NCBI RefSeq assembly: GCF_900129295.1
Contig: NZ_FQUU01000015.1
Span: 1 to 64,000, forward strand
DNA length: 64,000 nt
Source: Flavisolibacter ginsengisoli DSM 18119
GTDB lineage: Bacteria; Bacteroidota; Bacteroidia; Chitinophagales; Chitinophagaceae
Reading direction: 5' to 3'
Below the pieces are notes generated by a model that worked only from the letters and a program-made list of their open reading frames with translations, did no database searches and was not told the DNA's origin. Position numbers and translations under genes: made by a program. This document shows positions 54,713 to 64,000 of the stretch, piece after piece (positions within the stretch are counted from its first letter, which is position 1; each line of letters opens with the position of its first letter).

Positions 54713-55363
54713 ATGAAGATTGCAACAACAAGGGTAGAAACCTTCAGCGATGGCGTCATAGCCATTATTCTTACTATTATGGTGCTGGCTTTGAAACTTC
54801 CTGACTATAACCATGGTGACAGCAAATGGGGCATGCGACATTACCTGTTACAGATCCTTCCCTATTTTGTTTCGTATGCCTTTAGTTTTATGATGATTGG
54901 GATCTTTTGGATCCATCACCACCATATGTTTCATCTCTTGAAAAGAACTGATGAAAAGCTGCTATGGCTAAACCTCATTTTTCTTTTCTGGATGAGTCTA
55001 ATTCCAATTACCACTGCTGTAGTAGGTGCCAATCCCAGGCTTTCAGAATCCTTAGCTGTTTACGGCTTTGTAATGTTGATGACAACAGTATCCTTTGCAT
55101 ATATGCGTTCGTATACTATTAAAAAAGATTTGGTGCACCAGGCAGAAGACCGGGCCATGAACAAAAAGATCAGGATTGTATCCATTAAAGCAAAAACGAA
55201 ATCCTATATAGTAGCATTAGTGTACCTGGTTTCCATTCCTCTCGCTTATATAAGCATTTACCTTGCTTATGCCTGTTTTATTATTAGCGCCATTGTATTT
55301 TTTATTCCAGATGGCATTGATGATGAAAGACTTGCAGAAAAGATTATAGAAAATAATCAATAA
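54713..55363 (+). CDS. TMEM175-like potassium channel family protein
   Basis: A 216-residue membrane protein. TM1 begins with the family hallmark VETFSDGVIAIILTIMVLAL (FSDG-x(1-2)-AI), which lines the pore in bacterial and lysosomal TMEM175 channels. Five more hydrophobic segments follow, with the cluster WIHHHHMF after TM3. Bacterial members are tetramers with one 6-TM unit per subunit and conduct K+. It is divergent from the barrel gene and sits alone. Confidence 0.85.
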   Translation: MKIATTRVETFSDGVIAIILTIMVLALKLPDYNHGDSKWGMRHYLLQILPYFVSYAFSFMMIGIFWIHHHHMFHLLKRTDEKLLWLNLIFLFWMSLIPITTAVVGANPRLSESLAVYGFVMLMTTVSFAYMRSYTIKKDLVHQAEDRAMNKKIRIVSIKAKTKSYIVALVYLVSIPLAYISIYLAYACFIISAIVFFIPDGIDDERLAEKIIENNQ

Positions 55364-55517
55364 CAGGCACCGGGTTCGATATGAACATGCAGCTTTACAT
55401 TATCAAGCCAGGTCAACATACCTGTCAACAATGATTTTGACCTTACATGGATTTGGCTGGAAATTAATATCCATATCTGCTTTACTGTACTTAACTTTCC
55501 TATATAAAAACTTTGCT

Positions 55518-56048
55518 ATGAAAAGTATTTTCTCACTTGCCTTGTTGAGTACTGCATTATTTATTTCGGCTACTGTAAAAGCACAGGAAGATAAATCCAA
55601 ACGCCCCAGTCCACCTGCCAAGGTCAGCCAGAAATTAAAATCTGGTGCTACTATCAGTATTGATTATAGCCAACCATCACTTAAGGGAAGAACTATTGGA
55701 AAAGATGTAGAACCTAAACAAGGTGAATTATGGCGTGCCGGTGCTAATGAAGCCACGGTTTTCGAAACAAATAAAGATGTAAAAGTGGAAGGCCAGCCAT
55801 TACCTGCCGGTAAGTATGCTTTATTTATGATGGACAATGGAGATGACTATACAGTGATCTTTAATAAGGTATGGAAAACATGGGGTGCTTTTGACCATGA
55901 AAAAAATAAGGACAAAGATGCACTGCAGGTAAAAGTAAAACCAACAACTTCTTCCACTGTGCAGGAAAAACTGACATATACCATCGATCCTTCAGGTAAG
56001 GTTTCTTTGCTTTGGGGTGACAGGGTCATTAGTTTTAATGTGAAATAA
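55518..56048 (+). CDS. DUF2911 family exported protein
   Basis: A 176-residue protein from the ATG at 55518, which opens a signal peptide (MKSIFSLALLSTALFISATV). The longer open frame starting at 55431 would put residues before this and is rejected. The mature part has ISIDYSQPSLKGRTIGKDVE, GELWRAGANEATVFETNKDV and LPAGKYALFMM, the pattern of DUF2911. No function is known to me. It is followed by a strong terminator. Confidence 0.85.
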   Translation: MKSIFSLALLSTALFISATVKAQEDKSKRPSPPAKVSQKLKSGATISIDYSQPSLKGRTIGKDVEPKQGELWRAGANEATVFETNKDVKVEGQPLPAGKYALFMMDNGDDYTVIFNKVWKTWGAFDHEKNKDKDALQVKVKPTTSSTVQEKLTYTIDPSGKVSLLWGDRVISFNVK

Positions 56049-56062
56049 CTCAATATCTATTC

Positions 56063-56097
56063 AAAGCCTTCTGCAATTGCAGAAGGCTTTTTTTTTA
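56063..56097 (+). terminator. Intrinsic terminator after the DUF2911 gene
   Basis: A perfect 12-bp stem (AAAGCCTTCTGC and complement) around an AATT loop is followed by eight or more T residues. It lies 15 bp after the stop. Confidence 0.92.
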
Positions 56098-56240
56098 TTT
56101 ATATCTTTCCTTTAGCAATAGACGCATTTCATTTATAAATTCTTAAAAACAGATACCTAACGCAATAATTTGCCAAGATGTCGAAAATCATGCTATATAT
56201 CAAACAATTTCTTTATCTTACTATTGCTTAACGCATCAAA

Positions 56241-56597
56241 ATGCAAACAACCAACCAAAATGAACTCATTATTGAGGTCATTCAAATCAAAAAAGCTGCT
56301 TTAATATTCCGGGCTGTCAATCACCCCCTCAGGCGGCAAATTCTCCAGTTATTACACCAGAATGGTAGAATGACTGTTACAGAAGTATTTATTAAGCTAA
56401 GGCTTGAACAATCTGTTGCTTCCCAGCACCTTGCCATTCTTCGGAAGGCGGGCTTTGTATTAACAGAGAGACAAGGAAAGTTCATTTTCTACTCAGTAAA
56501 CTACCAACGCCTGAAACAGATTCACCAGGTAGCTGAAGACATCATTCATGTAGCCAAAGAAAAGGCTAGTGATACTGAACTTTCAACTGAAAGCTGA
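56241..56597 (+). CDS. ArsR family winged-helix regulator
   Basis: A 118-residue DNA-binding protein. The wHTH is clear: ALIFRAVNHPLRRQILQLLH, then VTEVFIKLRLEQSVASQHLAI (recognition helix) and AGFVLTERQGKFIFYSVN (wing). The metal-binding CVC motif of classical ArsR/SmtB is absent, so the ligand is unknown. A short charged tail follows. The gene stands alone, and the partner operon is not evident. Confidence 0.85.
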   Translation: MQTTNQNELIIEVIQIKKAALIFRAVNHPLRRQILQLLHQNGRMTVTEVFIKLRLEQSVASQHLAILRKAGFVLTERQGKFIFYSVNYQRLKQIHQVAEDIIHVAKEKASDTELSTES

Positions 56598-56671
56598 GCT
56601 CTTTGCAAGTTGGCGGAAATGAAATGATCTCAAAGGGTATAAAGCTTACCCTAAAGGGCCTTGTTTACTAT

Positions 56672-57025
56672 TTATTCCACAATACCCAATATTTCCCTGA
56701 TCTTCTTATCAAAAAAGTTGATGTCAGCAGGCATAGTCACTACCTGCAAACGATAGGAACTGAATGGTACCGGTTCTTCAGCATTTTTCACTAATATGAT
56801 GTTTTTCCTGCACTGCTCCAGGTAGGAATAAATCCCCGCGGTAAGATTCCTGGTTTGCGCATGGATGATCATTATTGAAGGCTTAAACCTTTCTATACGT
56901 GGAATGATCTCCTGTCCATCTTCAGACGCTTCCACCTTATACCCTTTATGAATAAGAGATAAATAAATACGGGAAAGATTGTGCAGGTCACTGTCCACAA
57001 TAAGGACACGTGTTCTTTTAAACAT
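56672..57025 (-). CDS. Degenerate receiver-domain protein (pseudo-receiver)
   Basis: A 117-residue single-domain protein with the receiver fold: RVLIVDSDLHNLSRIYLSLI (acidic pair D11/D13 retained), the helix GYKVEASEDGQEIIPRIERF, then IMIIHAQTRNLTAG. The phospho-acceptor Asp is replaced by H55, and the conserved Lys by M98 in VVTMPADI, so phosphorylation is not expected. The Thr/Ser switch residue is also unclear. It is more likely a phosphorylation-independent signalling adaptor. The start is the ATG at 57025. It converges with the ArsR gene. Confidence 0.8.
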   Translation of the reverse strand: MFKRTRVLIVDSDLHNLSRIYLSLIHKGYKVEASEDGQEIIPRIERFKPSIMIIHAQTRNLTAGIYSYLEQCRKNIILVKNAEEPVPFSSYRLQVVTMPADINFFDKKIREILGIVE

Positions 57026-57221
57026 AGTTAAGGATTGAGTAAAGCTTTGTAAAAGGATAAAGGAAGGACCTGCAAGATACCTTGCTTGTTAAAGCCAGAC
57101 AATGGGAATTATACCTGTATAATTTACGTGGCGGAGTCAGCTATAAAAACAATGGTAATAGGCAATAAAATACCTGTAAGCATGATACTGCTACATACAT
57201 ATACACTTCTTAATAAATATT

Positions 57222-59648
57222 TTAATCATCTTCCTCACTCTGCAATGGCTGCACAAATGCAGCATGTCGTGGTCCCGGAAAAGGGACTGCATCACCTTTT
57301 ACAGCATGCCATAACACTTCATTGAATTCAAGGTCGGGAATAGCATCCTCCTTTGTTACATTGAAAGTTTCAGAGCGTTGCTGCCATTTATTTCTAACAA
57401 GATTTTTCTGCAACAGATCAATAGTGGCAGGTATCATAGTAAATCCTGATGTATCAGCTGTTGTATTAAATGAACGCCACATGGGAGTGGCCGCGGCATC
57501 ATATTGTGTCATCGGGGGCATGCCTAGTATCAGTTCTATGGTCCTTAATACAGATGTGGTGGTATAAGGGGTGTGGTCAATAAAATTCCTTTTTACAAAC
57601 CCTCCTGCTATATACGCGGTGCTTCTGTGGGCATCCACATGATCGGCGCCATTTTGTGCGTCATCTTCTAAAATGAAGACAGCAGTTTCCTTCCAGATGG
57701 AAGATTTGCTCAGGTAGTCAATGAACATACCAACAGCAAGGTCATTATCCGCCACCATGGCAAACGGTGATTTGGCACCCAGTTTTAGACCACTTGTGTG
57801 ATCATTACCAAAACGAACTGTATTGAATTGGGGAACTGCATGTATAGCCATTAATGAATCGAAATCTCTCTTCCACTGGTAAAAGCGCGTTGTGTCCATC
57901 ACTGAAGTGTTGAACCCTGTATAATACGGACAATAGTGCCCGGTCAATGATTTTATATTAGGATTATAATCATCTGCAAACTCACCATACGTCCTATAAC
58001 TGATCCCGTATTTTTTACAATGATCCCAAATAAACCCTGCTTTATTATTAGCTATGGCACGATTCCCTTCAGCATCATAGTTCCCTCCCCTTTTTCCATA
58101 GCTGGTAGGCCATGTTTTCTCCAGGTAATCTGTAGCATATGCACCCATGCTCCAGTTATGCCCATCAGCACTTACTTCCGCGTCTACATAAAAATTATCC
58201 AGCAATACAAACTTACTGGCAAGAGCATGCAAATTGGGTGTTATATGCTGTCCAAATAACACCAGGGAAGTATCACCATTTCCTCCAGGCATATCTCCCA
58301 ATACCTGGTCATAGGTACGATTCTCCTTTATCACGTAGAAGACATATTTTATGGGTGATCCTTGATGCAGGGATGTTGGCACCGGGTTGTGCACATCACC
58401 CTCCGCCATGGTTTCTTTTTTATTGTTATAAGGTGTGTTACCATAAACAGCTTTTGTATATTCCCCCAACTGCCAGGCACTAGGAGCGGGAAGAATAGTC
58501 AGCCCGCCTTTAAATAGCCCGGCAATATATTGAACACCTTTTTGCTGTGCAGTATCTCCTTCATGACGCCACACTTTTTCTTTTGATGAAACGGGATTCG
58601 GCCCATGCGGATTAGCCATAGAAGAGAAACCTTTTCCATTTGCAATCCATATTTTATCACCCACCATTTTTATACTCGTAGGATACCATCCTGATGGAAT
58701 ATAACCTTTGGACATACTACGGCCAGGAGTGCTTACATCAAAGACAGCTATACAATTATTGTCTGCATTAGCCACATACAATGTTTTTCCTTTTTGACTT
58801 AATGCCACTGCATTGGTAGTGGAGCCACTTGGGGCACCAGGATATAAGGCAGCATTCAGGGTTTCTATAACCTTATCCAGTTTTGTATCTATAACAGACA
58901 CGGAATTGTCATTGGCATTACATACAAACAAATAATGTCCATCAGCGGAAAGCACCATTTCATTGGGGTTATCGCCTACAGGTATAGAAGCTGTAAATTT
59001 CCCTTTCTCCGTATCAAAGACCAGCACCTTATCACATCCCCAGCAACTAATGAACAATTGTTGCCGAGTGGAAGACAGGAGGCAGCAATACCCCTCACCT
59101 CCTAAAGGAAATACATTCTGCACTTTCCTTGTTTTCAGATCTACCACATACAGGCTGTTATTTTCCTTGGTTATTACATACAATTGTTGTTTTGCATCAT
59201 CAATGGCAATGCCTGCAGGAGATAGTTTATTTGGCCAGCGCTTTCCCAGTTGAATGGAATCTTTTAATTCCAGTTTATTATTTACTATATGATAACGCAG
59301 AATACAATTATCGTTGCCTCCTGAGGCATACAGGTATTTGTTATCCCCACTAAAAGCCAATCCATACCAGGCCTTGCCAACCTCAACCCAATCTAATTGC
59401 TTTTCCTTCCTGGCATCAAATAATTGCAAGGTCTGCACACTTTGACCGTTATTGGTAACAGCTACAAGTCTTTTGTCCGGGCTTACCACCATGTTCAATG
59501 GCAGGTCTCCTAAGGGCAACCTTTTTCCTACAGGCGTAATACTCCATCCATTTGGTAATCGTAGCCTAATCTTATTGAGACTGTCAGATGTTTGAGCAAA
59601 ACAATTGAAGTATAGAAAAAGTGCTATAATAATGGAGAAGTTTTTCAT
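57222..59648 (-). CDS. YncE-type beta-propeller fused to a phosphoesterase domain
   Basis: An 808-residue exported protein with a signal peptide (MKNFSIIIALFLYFNCFAQ). Residues about 30-390 contain repeated propeller blades (LFVCNANDNSVSVIDTKLD, LYVANADNNCIAVFDV). Residues about 430-780 are a PF04185-type phosphoesterase (VFYVIKENRTYDQVLGDMPG, DNFYVDAEVSADGHNW, FILEDDAQNGADHVDAHRS). Asp/His metal ligands of the alkaline-phosphatase fold are visible. It would hydrolyse a phosphoester outside the inner membrane. The fusion is known in Bacteroidota. It lies next to the TonB/lipoprotein operon but behind its terminator. Confidence 0.85.
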   Translation of the reverse strand: MKNFSIIIALFLYFNCFAQTSDSLNKIRLRLPNGWSITPVGKRLPLGDLPLNMVVSPDKRLVAVTNNGQSVQTLQLFDARKEKQLDWVEVGKAWYGLAFSGDNKYLYASGGNDNCILRYHIVNNKLELKDSIQLGKRWPNKLSPAGIAIDDAKQQLYVITKENNSLYVVDLKTRKVQNVFPLGGEGYCCLLSSTRQQLFISCWGCDKVLVFDTEKGKFTASIPVGDNPNEMVLSADGHYLFVCNANDNSVSVIDTKLDKVIETLNAALYPGAPSGSTTNAVALSQKGKTLYVANADNNCIAVFDVSTPGRSMSKGYIPSGWYPTSIKMVGDKIWIANGKGFSSMANPHGPNPVSSKEKVWRHEGDTAQQKGVQYIAGLFKGGLTILPAPSAWQLGEYTKAVYGNTPYNNKKETMAEGDVHNPVPTSLHQGSPIKYVFYVIKENRTYDQVLGDMPGGNGDTSLVLFGQHITPNLHALASKFVLLDNFYVDAEVSADGHNWSMGAYATDYLEKTWPTSYGKRGGNYDAEGNRAIANNKAGFIWDHCKKYGISYRTYGEFADDYNPNIKSLTGHYCPYYTGFNTSVMDTTRFYQWKRDFDSLMAIHAVPQFNTVRFGNDHTSGLKLGAKSPFAMVADNDLAVGMFIDYLSKSSIWKETAVFILEDDAQNGADHVDAHRSTAYIAGGFVKRNFIDHTPYTTTSVLRTIELILGMPPMTQYDAAATPMWRSFNTTADTSGFTMIPATIDLLQKNLVRNKWQQRSETFNVTKEDAIPDLEFNEVLWHAVKGDAVPFPGPRHAAFVQPLQSEEDD

Positions 59649-59813
59649 ATGTGCGGTTTTAACCAGGTTCCTGAGGGAGCAAAGTTGTATAAAAAGTTCA
59701 TAGGTTTAGCCATGAAGACCAATTCTATAAAATTGCAGCGATCCGGGCCATACCTGATATCTGATGATTGTTATGCCAGGATGGTCCTCCAGGGTGGTGT
59801 GCCTATATAAAAA

Positions 59814-59840
59814 AACCATCCTACTGTGTGCAGGATGGTT
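59814..59840 (-). terminator. Intrinsic terminator of the lipoprotein/TonB receptor operon
   Basis: Perfect 9-bp arms (AACCATCCT and AGGATGGTT) are followed by seven T residues on the minus strand. It separates the operon from the phosphoesterase gene. Confidence 0.88.
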
Positions 59841-59861
59841 TTAGCATTATAAATATTGCAA

Positions 59862-61241
59862 TTACATGAATTTGGTCCAGTTCTTCCACCATGTATCACC
59901 AACCGCGCAGGCTCCCTTGTAATTTACATTGGTCAACCCATTAAGTTTGGCGTGTGTAAATATGCCGCCTGCTGCTGCAGGAGAACCTGCAGCCGGATTA
60001 AAATCAGGGGCAGTATAATTAAATGGAGCAGTCAAACCAACATCTGAATTATTGGTAAGTACGCTGCTTCCATAGGCAGCTGTATTAAACCATGTATTGA
60101 TGCTGGCAGTGGTGGCGCCTGTAGGTGAAGTAGTGCTGGCACCATAAAGCACTGCTGTTGGAGAACCCGCAATAATGGTATTTTGTACAAACAAGCTACC
60201 TGGTATATTATTATCGGTAGGTGTACCTTTTGTGGCGTCAATATACAAGCCAGTTGGCCATCCCATGATCAGTGAGTTGAAGATAGAGATGCTTGAATTT
60301 CTCCTGATCTGCGCTCCCCATACAAACAGGTTATTACCAGTATTGGCTAAAGTAGCCTTAGGACCAAGAGCAGTTATATTGGAGAACACAGCAGACGTTT
60401 GAGGCGTTAATGAACTACCGTTGGCATCATTGTCGCTTTCAAATGCTTCACTCTTCGAGATATCAGCTACCGAAGAATCTCTCAGCACAATACCAAACTG
60501 CACCTTGCCGGAAAAGCCATTGTCAGTATCAAAGTCATCATCCAATGTTCTGAATGATATTAGGTGTTTGCAATTTACTGTACCTCCAAACCACTCAAAA
60601 GAATCGTCGTTGGCGTAGGAAACCTGCACATAATCCACAACTGTTTGATTACCTACACCACCAAAGGTCAGACCATTGATCTCTTTATCTGGCAGGAAAG
60701 CGTAACCAGCATATTCAATTCTTACATAACGTAAAATACCACTGTTATCAGCAGGGTTGGTACCACCATATAAACCAAGACCATCACTGTTATTGATGCC
60801 ACCTTCTATTTCTCCTACACCTTGCACACCATTGAATGAAGCATTAACAGGAGCATTGCCTAATATTACCACACCAGCCCAGTCACCTCTTTGAGGCGAA
60901 GCTGATTCAGACGTAAATACTATCGGCTTGTCTATAGTGCCGTCTGCAGATATTTTGGCATTCCTTGTAATGATCAAACCTCCCCGCTGGCCTGTTTCAC
61001 CAACTATCTTTGTCCCAGGCTCAATGGTTAAAACTGCTCCATTGGTCACGTATACCAGGCCTCTCAACTTGTAGGTATTGCCTGCCTTTAATGTCCTGTT
61101 TTCTGTAATGCGTCCTTCAAGGATGGTATTTTCCGTACCCGTAGTTGGGGTCACTACAGTGGTTCCACCATCCATTTCAATTTTGCGGCAACCGCTGCTT
61201 AGCAAACCAATAATTGCGGTTAGTGTCAATAGCTTTTTCAT
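59862..61241 (-). CDS. Surface lipoprotein, beta-helix-like, paired with a TonB receptor
   Basis: A 459-residue lipoprotein with a lipobox (LSSGC) after MKKLLTLTAIIG. The mature part is beta-rich with many short Gly/Asp turns: GLVYVTNGAVLTIEPGTKIV, GGLIITRNAKISADGTIDKP, RYVRIEYAGYAFLPDKEING, the look of a parallel beta-helix. It ends with VGDTWWKNWTKFM. It is 22 bp after the TonB receptor, and together they probably form an outer-membrane uptake pair as in SusC/SusD, although it is not SusD-like. Such pairs occur in several Bacteroidota. The substrate is unknown. Confidence 0.75.
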   Translation of the reverse strand: MKKLLTLTAIIGLLSSGCRKIEMDGGTTVVTPTTGTENTILEGRITENRTLKAGNTYKLRGLVYVTNGAVLTIEPGTKIVGETGQRGGLIITRNAKISADGTIDKPIVFTSESASPQRGDWAGVVILGNAPVNASFNGVQGVGEIEGGINNSDGLGLYGGTNPADNSGILRYVRIEYAGYAFLPDKEINGLTFGGVGNQTVVDYVQVSYANDDSFEWFGGTVNCKHLISFRTLDDDFDTDNGFSGKVQFGIVLRDSSVADISKSEAFESDNDANGSSLTPQTSAVFSNITALGPKATLANTGNNLFVWGAQIRRNSSISIFNSLIMGWPTGLYIDATKGTPTDNNIPGSLFVQNTIIAGSPTAVLYGASTTSPTGATTASINTWFNTAAYGSSVLTNNSDVGLTAPFNYTAPDFNPAAGSPAAAGGIFTHAKLNGLTNVNYKGACAVGDTWWKNWTKFM

Positions 61242-61263
61242 GTTTTATTCTTAAAGATTTTAT

Positions 61264-64000
61264 CTATTTAATGTTATAGGAAAAACTGAGGCTGTAGTTA
61301 GTTCCATATTTACGATCGATGGCAAGAGCATCTGCATTGCTACCTGAATATTTACCATCGTCCTGCAAGTCATGATAATAAACAGCTCGCTGGTTTAGCA
61401 GATCTGAAATATTCAGTTTGAGCTCTCCCTTTTTATTCAGCACCTTTTTAGCAATTTGAAAATCAAGCAATGCCCTTGGGGCTTCCCATACCGGTGGAAT
61501 GTCATTTCCACCCACATACAGTATCCTTCTGCCTATCTGGTTAAAGAGTAAGGTGGTACTCAGGCCTGAAGGGTTCAGGTCATATTGCAGTGAAGCATTG
61601 ATCACATAGGGCGACTGACCCTGCATAGGCCTGTCCAACCTTGCACTTTCCCATTTCACCCTGTTATAGATGTAGGATATATTACTTTGGAAAGTGAAAT
61701 TGCGCAACGCCTGGCTGAAGTCAAGTTTCTTTCGCATTTCCAGTTCTGCTCCAAAGCTGTTGGCATTATCAGCATTGATATAATTAAATGTGCTGGAGCT
61801 TCCCGTACCCGACTGGTTAAAATATAATTCGATAGGGTTTTTAAAATATTTATAGAATAAACCAGCAGTAAATAACTCGCCTGCCCTGGGATACACCTCA
61901 TAACGCAGATCAGCATTCGTAACTTTTGTGCGCTGCAAGGATTTGATCCCCGTGACAGTAGCTCCCAACTCGAAATCAAAAAAAGCAAAATCACTCAGTT
62001 CCCTGAACTCAGGCCGGATCACTGTTTGAGATCCGGATAAGCGCAGGTTGGTCGTATTGCTTAATTTATAGGTAAGGTTAAGGGCGGGCAAATAATCTGT
62101 AACGCGTGTATGTACATGGCGTGGGTCTTTAGCATTCATACTACCTATCACCTGGTCAAAATCTTCCACCCTTAGTCCCCATACAGCTCTTAGACCGGAA
62201 GAAAACTGGTTATCTAACTGCAGGAATCCTGCGTTAAGAATGGAATTGGCCACGTACCTGTATTGCGATCCTGTCAGTTCGTTAAAGGCAAACTGGTTAC
62301 TTGTGGCGCTGCCATCGCCAAAGTTTGACGGATCAAAAATTTTATCAGCAGGTAACTGTCGAAGCGCCTTGTTATCACCTCCAGGAATATATACTGCAAA
62401 TGGCTTGGCGTCAAAAAGCCTGTCCTTCACCTGCACCATGTACCCACCTTTTATGGTTTGACTGTTGCCACCCCAATTAAATGTTTTGCTGGCATCGCCA
62501 CCACCAGTGTATATATATTCATTCAGGAACCCAAAATAACGGCTACCGGAAACCTGGGAAGTTTGAGAAGATGAAACATCCAATAAATACGGACCGGTTG
62601 GATCATTACCGTTTTGTGTATACCTGATCCTTCTTTGATCGGGCACATATTGATCAAGGATACCAAAGCTTCCATACCAATGCAGTTTGGTTTTCAACAT
62701 TGGAATATTATGGTCTCCTGTTAATTGGGTATTAAAGAAAGTATTGGATCTGAAAGCAAGTTCTGTTGCCCTTACATTGTCACCTATGTTACCAGCTGCG
62801 CCCTCATAATCTTTTCCAACCCGGTCAATAGCATAGTCAGTTGCATTTACATTAACCAGTGTTTTAGATGAAATCTTGCTGTTATTACCCAGTTGCAATG
62901 TCAGGTTGCCCAGGGCTCCCCATAATACATCCTGGCTGTATTTATGATTGGAATAAGAAAAGCTTGACACCGCATCATACTTTCTGTTATTCTGGTCCAC
63001 CTCGTTGATTACAAAAATGCTATTGTTGTATTGAAGGTTGCGCATGCTCCTGTTATAGGTCAGTGCAACAACACCACCTAATTTGTTTTTACCAATATGT
63101 GTATTGATACCTCCACTTAATTGAAAAGAAGTGTTCAGTAAAGGCAATACTTTAGAAGATACCGGCTGTGTGCTCCAGGTGTTTTCCAGCTTTTTTGCAT
63201 AATCAATTTGTTCCTGCCGGGAGAGGGCTGTGAATTGCCTCGAAGTAGGAAAACCTGCAGGCAATCCCCGGGTACCATCATCAAATCCCAACCAATCATT
63301 TTTGTCACCCTTATAAGTATAAAAATCCTTACCGATAGTCTGGCTGTTAAAACCTGTACCAACCTGTATGCTTAAAAAGTTAGCTGCAGGAACATCTTTG
63401 GTATTTACCTGTACCAGTCCCCCGGCCCACTCTCCCGGGGATTCGGGGACAAAGGCTTTATTGATAATGATATTATCAATAATGGAAGCAGGAAATATGT
63501 CGAATGAGAAACTTTTACGATCTGGTTCCGTGGTACCTAATAATACACCATTCAATAAAGCCTGGTTATACCTGTCCGCCAATCCTCTTACTACCAGGTA
63601 TTTACCTTCCTGGATAGAAGTACCCGGTACTCTTTTTAATACTTCACCTGTATTCTTATCAGGAGAACGGCGTATAGCTTCAGCCGATACCACCTGCGCT
63701 ATAGTATTTGTATTCTTCTGATAAGTGATCAGTGAGTTCACAGTTTCCTTCCTGGAATTACTGCTAGCCGTGATCACTATATTATTCAGGTCCTTGCTTT
63801 CTGTTTCAAGTACAAGATTCAATTCATTAACCTGCCCGGGGAGTACTTCCACATCACCCACCAATTTTGCCTTATATCCTACAGCAGTAAAACGAACTTC
63901 GTATTTTTTACCTGGGGCAAGATTTAATTCAAACTGTCCATCTACATTGGTGGATGTTCCTGCACCCCCGGTGACTTTTACAGAAACTCCCGGTATTGGC
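61264..64000 (-). CDS. TonB-dependent outer-membrane receptor (partial, runs off the right edge)
   Basis: The minus frame is open from the stop at 61264 to the window edge, at least 911 residues. The apparent TTG start near 63864 is not the true start, since coding continues upstream as PIPGVSVKVTGGAGTSTNVD, part of a CarboxypepD_reg-like domain. The plug is LITYQKNTNTIAQVVSAEAI to RVPGTSIQEGKYLVVRGLAD, followed by a large barrel. It imports an unknown ligand. The paired lipoprotein follows 22 bp later in the same operon. Confidence 0.85.
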   Translation of the reverse strand, partial: PIPGVSVKVTGGAGTSTNVDGQFELNLAPGKKYEVRFTAVGYKAKLVGDVEVLPGQVNELNLVLETESKDLNNIVITASSNSRKETVNSLITYQKNTNTIAQVVSAEAIRRSPDKNTGEVLKRVPGTSIQEGKYLVVRGLADRYNQALLNGVLLGTTEPDRKSFSFDIFPASIIDNIIINKAFVPESPGEWAGGLVQVNTKDVPAANFLSIQVGTGFNSQTIGKDFYTYKGDKNDWLGFDDGTRGLPAGFPTSRQFTALSRQEQIDYAKKLENTWSTQPVSSKVLPLLNTSFQLSGGINTHIGKNKLGGVVALTYNRSMRNLQYNNSIFVINEVDQNNRKYDAVSSFSYSNHKYSQDVLWGALGNLTLQLGNNSKISSKTLVNVNATDYAIDRVGKDYEGAAGNIGDNVRATELAFRSNTFFNTQLTGDHNIPMLKTKLHWYGSFGILDQYVPDQRRIRYTQNGNDPTGPYLLDVSSSQTSQVSGSRYFGFLNEYIYTGGGDASKTFNWGGNSQTIKGGYMVQVKDRLFDAKPFAVYIPGGDNKALRQLPADKIFDPSNFGDGSATSNQFAFNELTGSQYRYVANSILNAGFLQLDNQFSSGLRAVWGLRVEDFDQVIGSMNAKDPRHVHTRVTDYLPALNLTYKLSNTTNLRLSGSQTVIRPEFRELSDFAFFDFELGATVTGIKSLQRTKVTNADLRYEVYPRAGELFTAGLFYKYFKNPIELYFNQSGTGSSSTFNYINADNANSFGAELEMRKKLDFSQALRNFTFQSNISYIYNRVKWESARLDRPMQGQSPYVINASLQYDLNPSGLSTTLLFNQIGRRILYVGGNDIPPVWEAPRALLDFQIAKKVLNKKGELKLNISDLLNQRAVYYHDLQDDGKYSGSNADALAIDRKYGTNYSLSFSYNIK

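Overview
The window looks like a chromosomal segment from a Bacteroidota species, most likely in or near the Chitinophagaceae. The evidence is five secreted proteins with type IX secretion (T9SS) sorting tails, TonB-dependent receptors with carboxypeptidase-like leader domains, a Tricorn/TolB-propeller S41 peptidase, an ftsX-DUF3098-uppP cluster, a split ATP synthase locus, and promoters of the TTG-N20-TAnnTTTG type. Base composition is moderately AT-rich throughout. No rRNA or tRNA gene, CRISPR array or prophage was seen. One IS3-like transposase fragment runs off the left edge.

Layout. 0-11 kb: transposase fragment, NADP oxidoreductase-like protein, M23 peptidase, Tricorn-like peptidase, two uncharacterised proteins, a secreted endonuclease/exonuclease/phosphatase-family protein and leuS. 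11-22.5 kb: housekeeping block with ftsX, a DUF3098 protein, uppP, an MFS exporter, an MBL hydrolase, a flippase-like membrane protein, ruvC, a HIT protein, greA, a T9SS protein, a small secreted protein, a 2-hydroxyacid dehydrogenase and rsmA. 22.5-31 kb: two very large divergent T9SS proteins that share a four-copy N-terminal repeat. 31-33 kb: a repeat-rich island around one small orphan protein. 33-37.4 kb: pdxA and two more T9SS proteins. 37.4-42 kb: a five-gene operon (TonB receptor, secreted helical protein, two paralogous membrane proteins, winged-helix regulator) with a palindrome inside its promoter. 42-46.5 kb: atpB-E-F-H-A. 46.5-52 kb: a lipoprotein, an ABC exporter and a large secreted protein with a possible His/Cys peptidase-like C-terminus. 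52-57 kb: a two-component system, a beta-barrel protein, a TMEM175-like channel, a DUF2911 protein, an ArsR-type regulator and a degenerate receiver protein. 57-64 kb: a YncE/phosphoesterase fusion, then a lipoprotein and TonB receptor pair that runs off the right edge.

How the genes work together. FtsX and UppP both serve envelope and peptidoglycan biology, and UppP recycles the lipid carrier used in wall synthesis. AtpB/E/F/H/A give Fo plus the delta and alpha subunits, so gamma, beta and epsilon must be encoded elsewhere. The T9SS proteins, TonB receptors and lipoproteins form the surface and nutrient-acquisition part of the window.

The least explained parts are the 31.1-32.9 kb island, a MITE-like inverted-repeat unit between ftsX and the DUF3098 gene, the self-regulated-looking TonB operon, and the structured leaders near leuS, in the atp operon and upstream of the response regulator. 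All product names come from reading motifs in the translated sequence. No database search was run.
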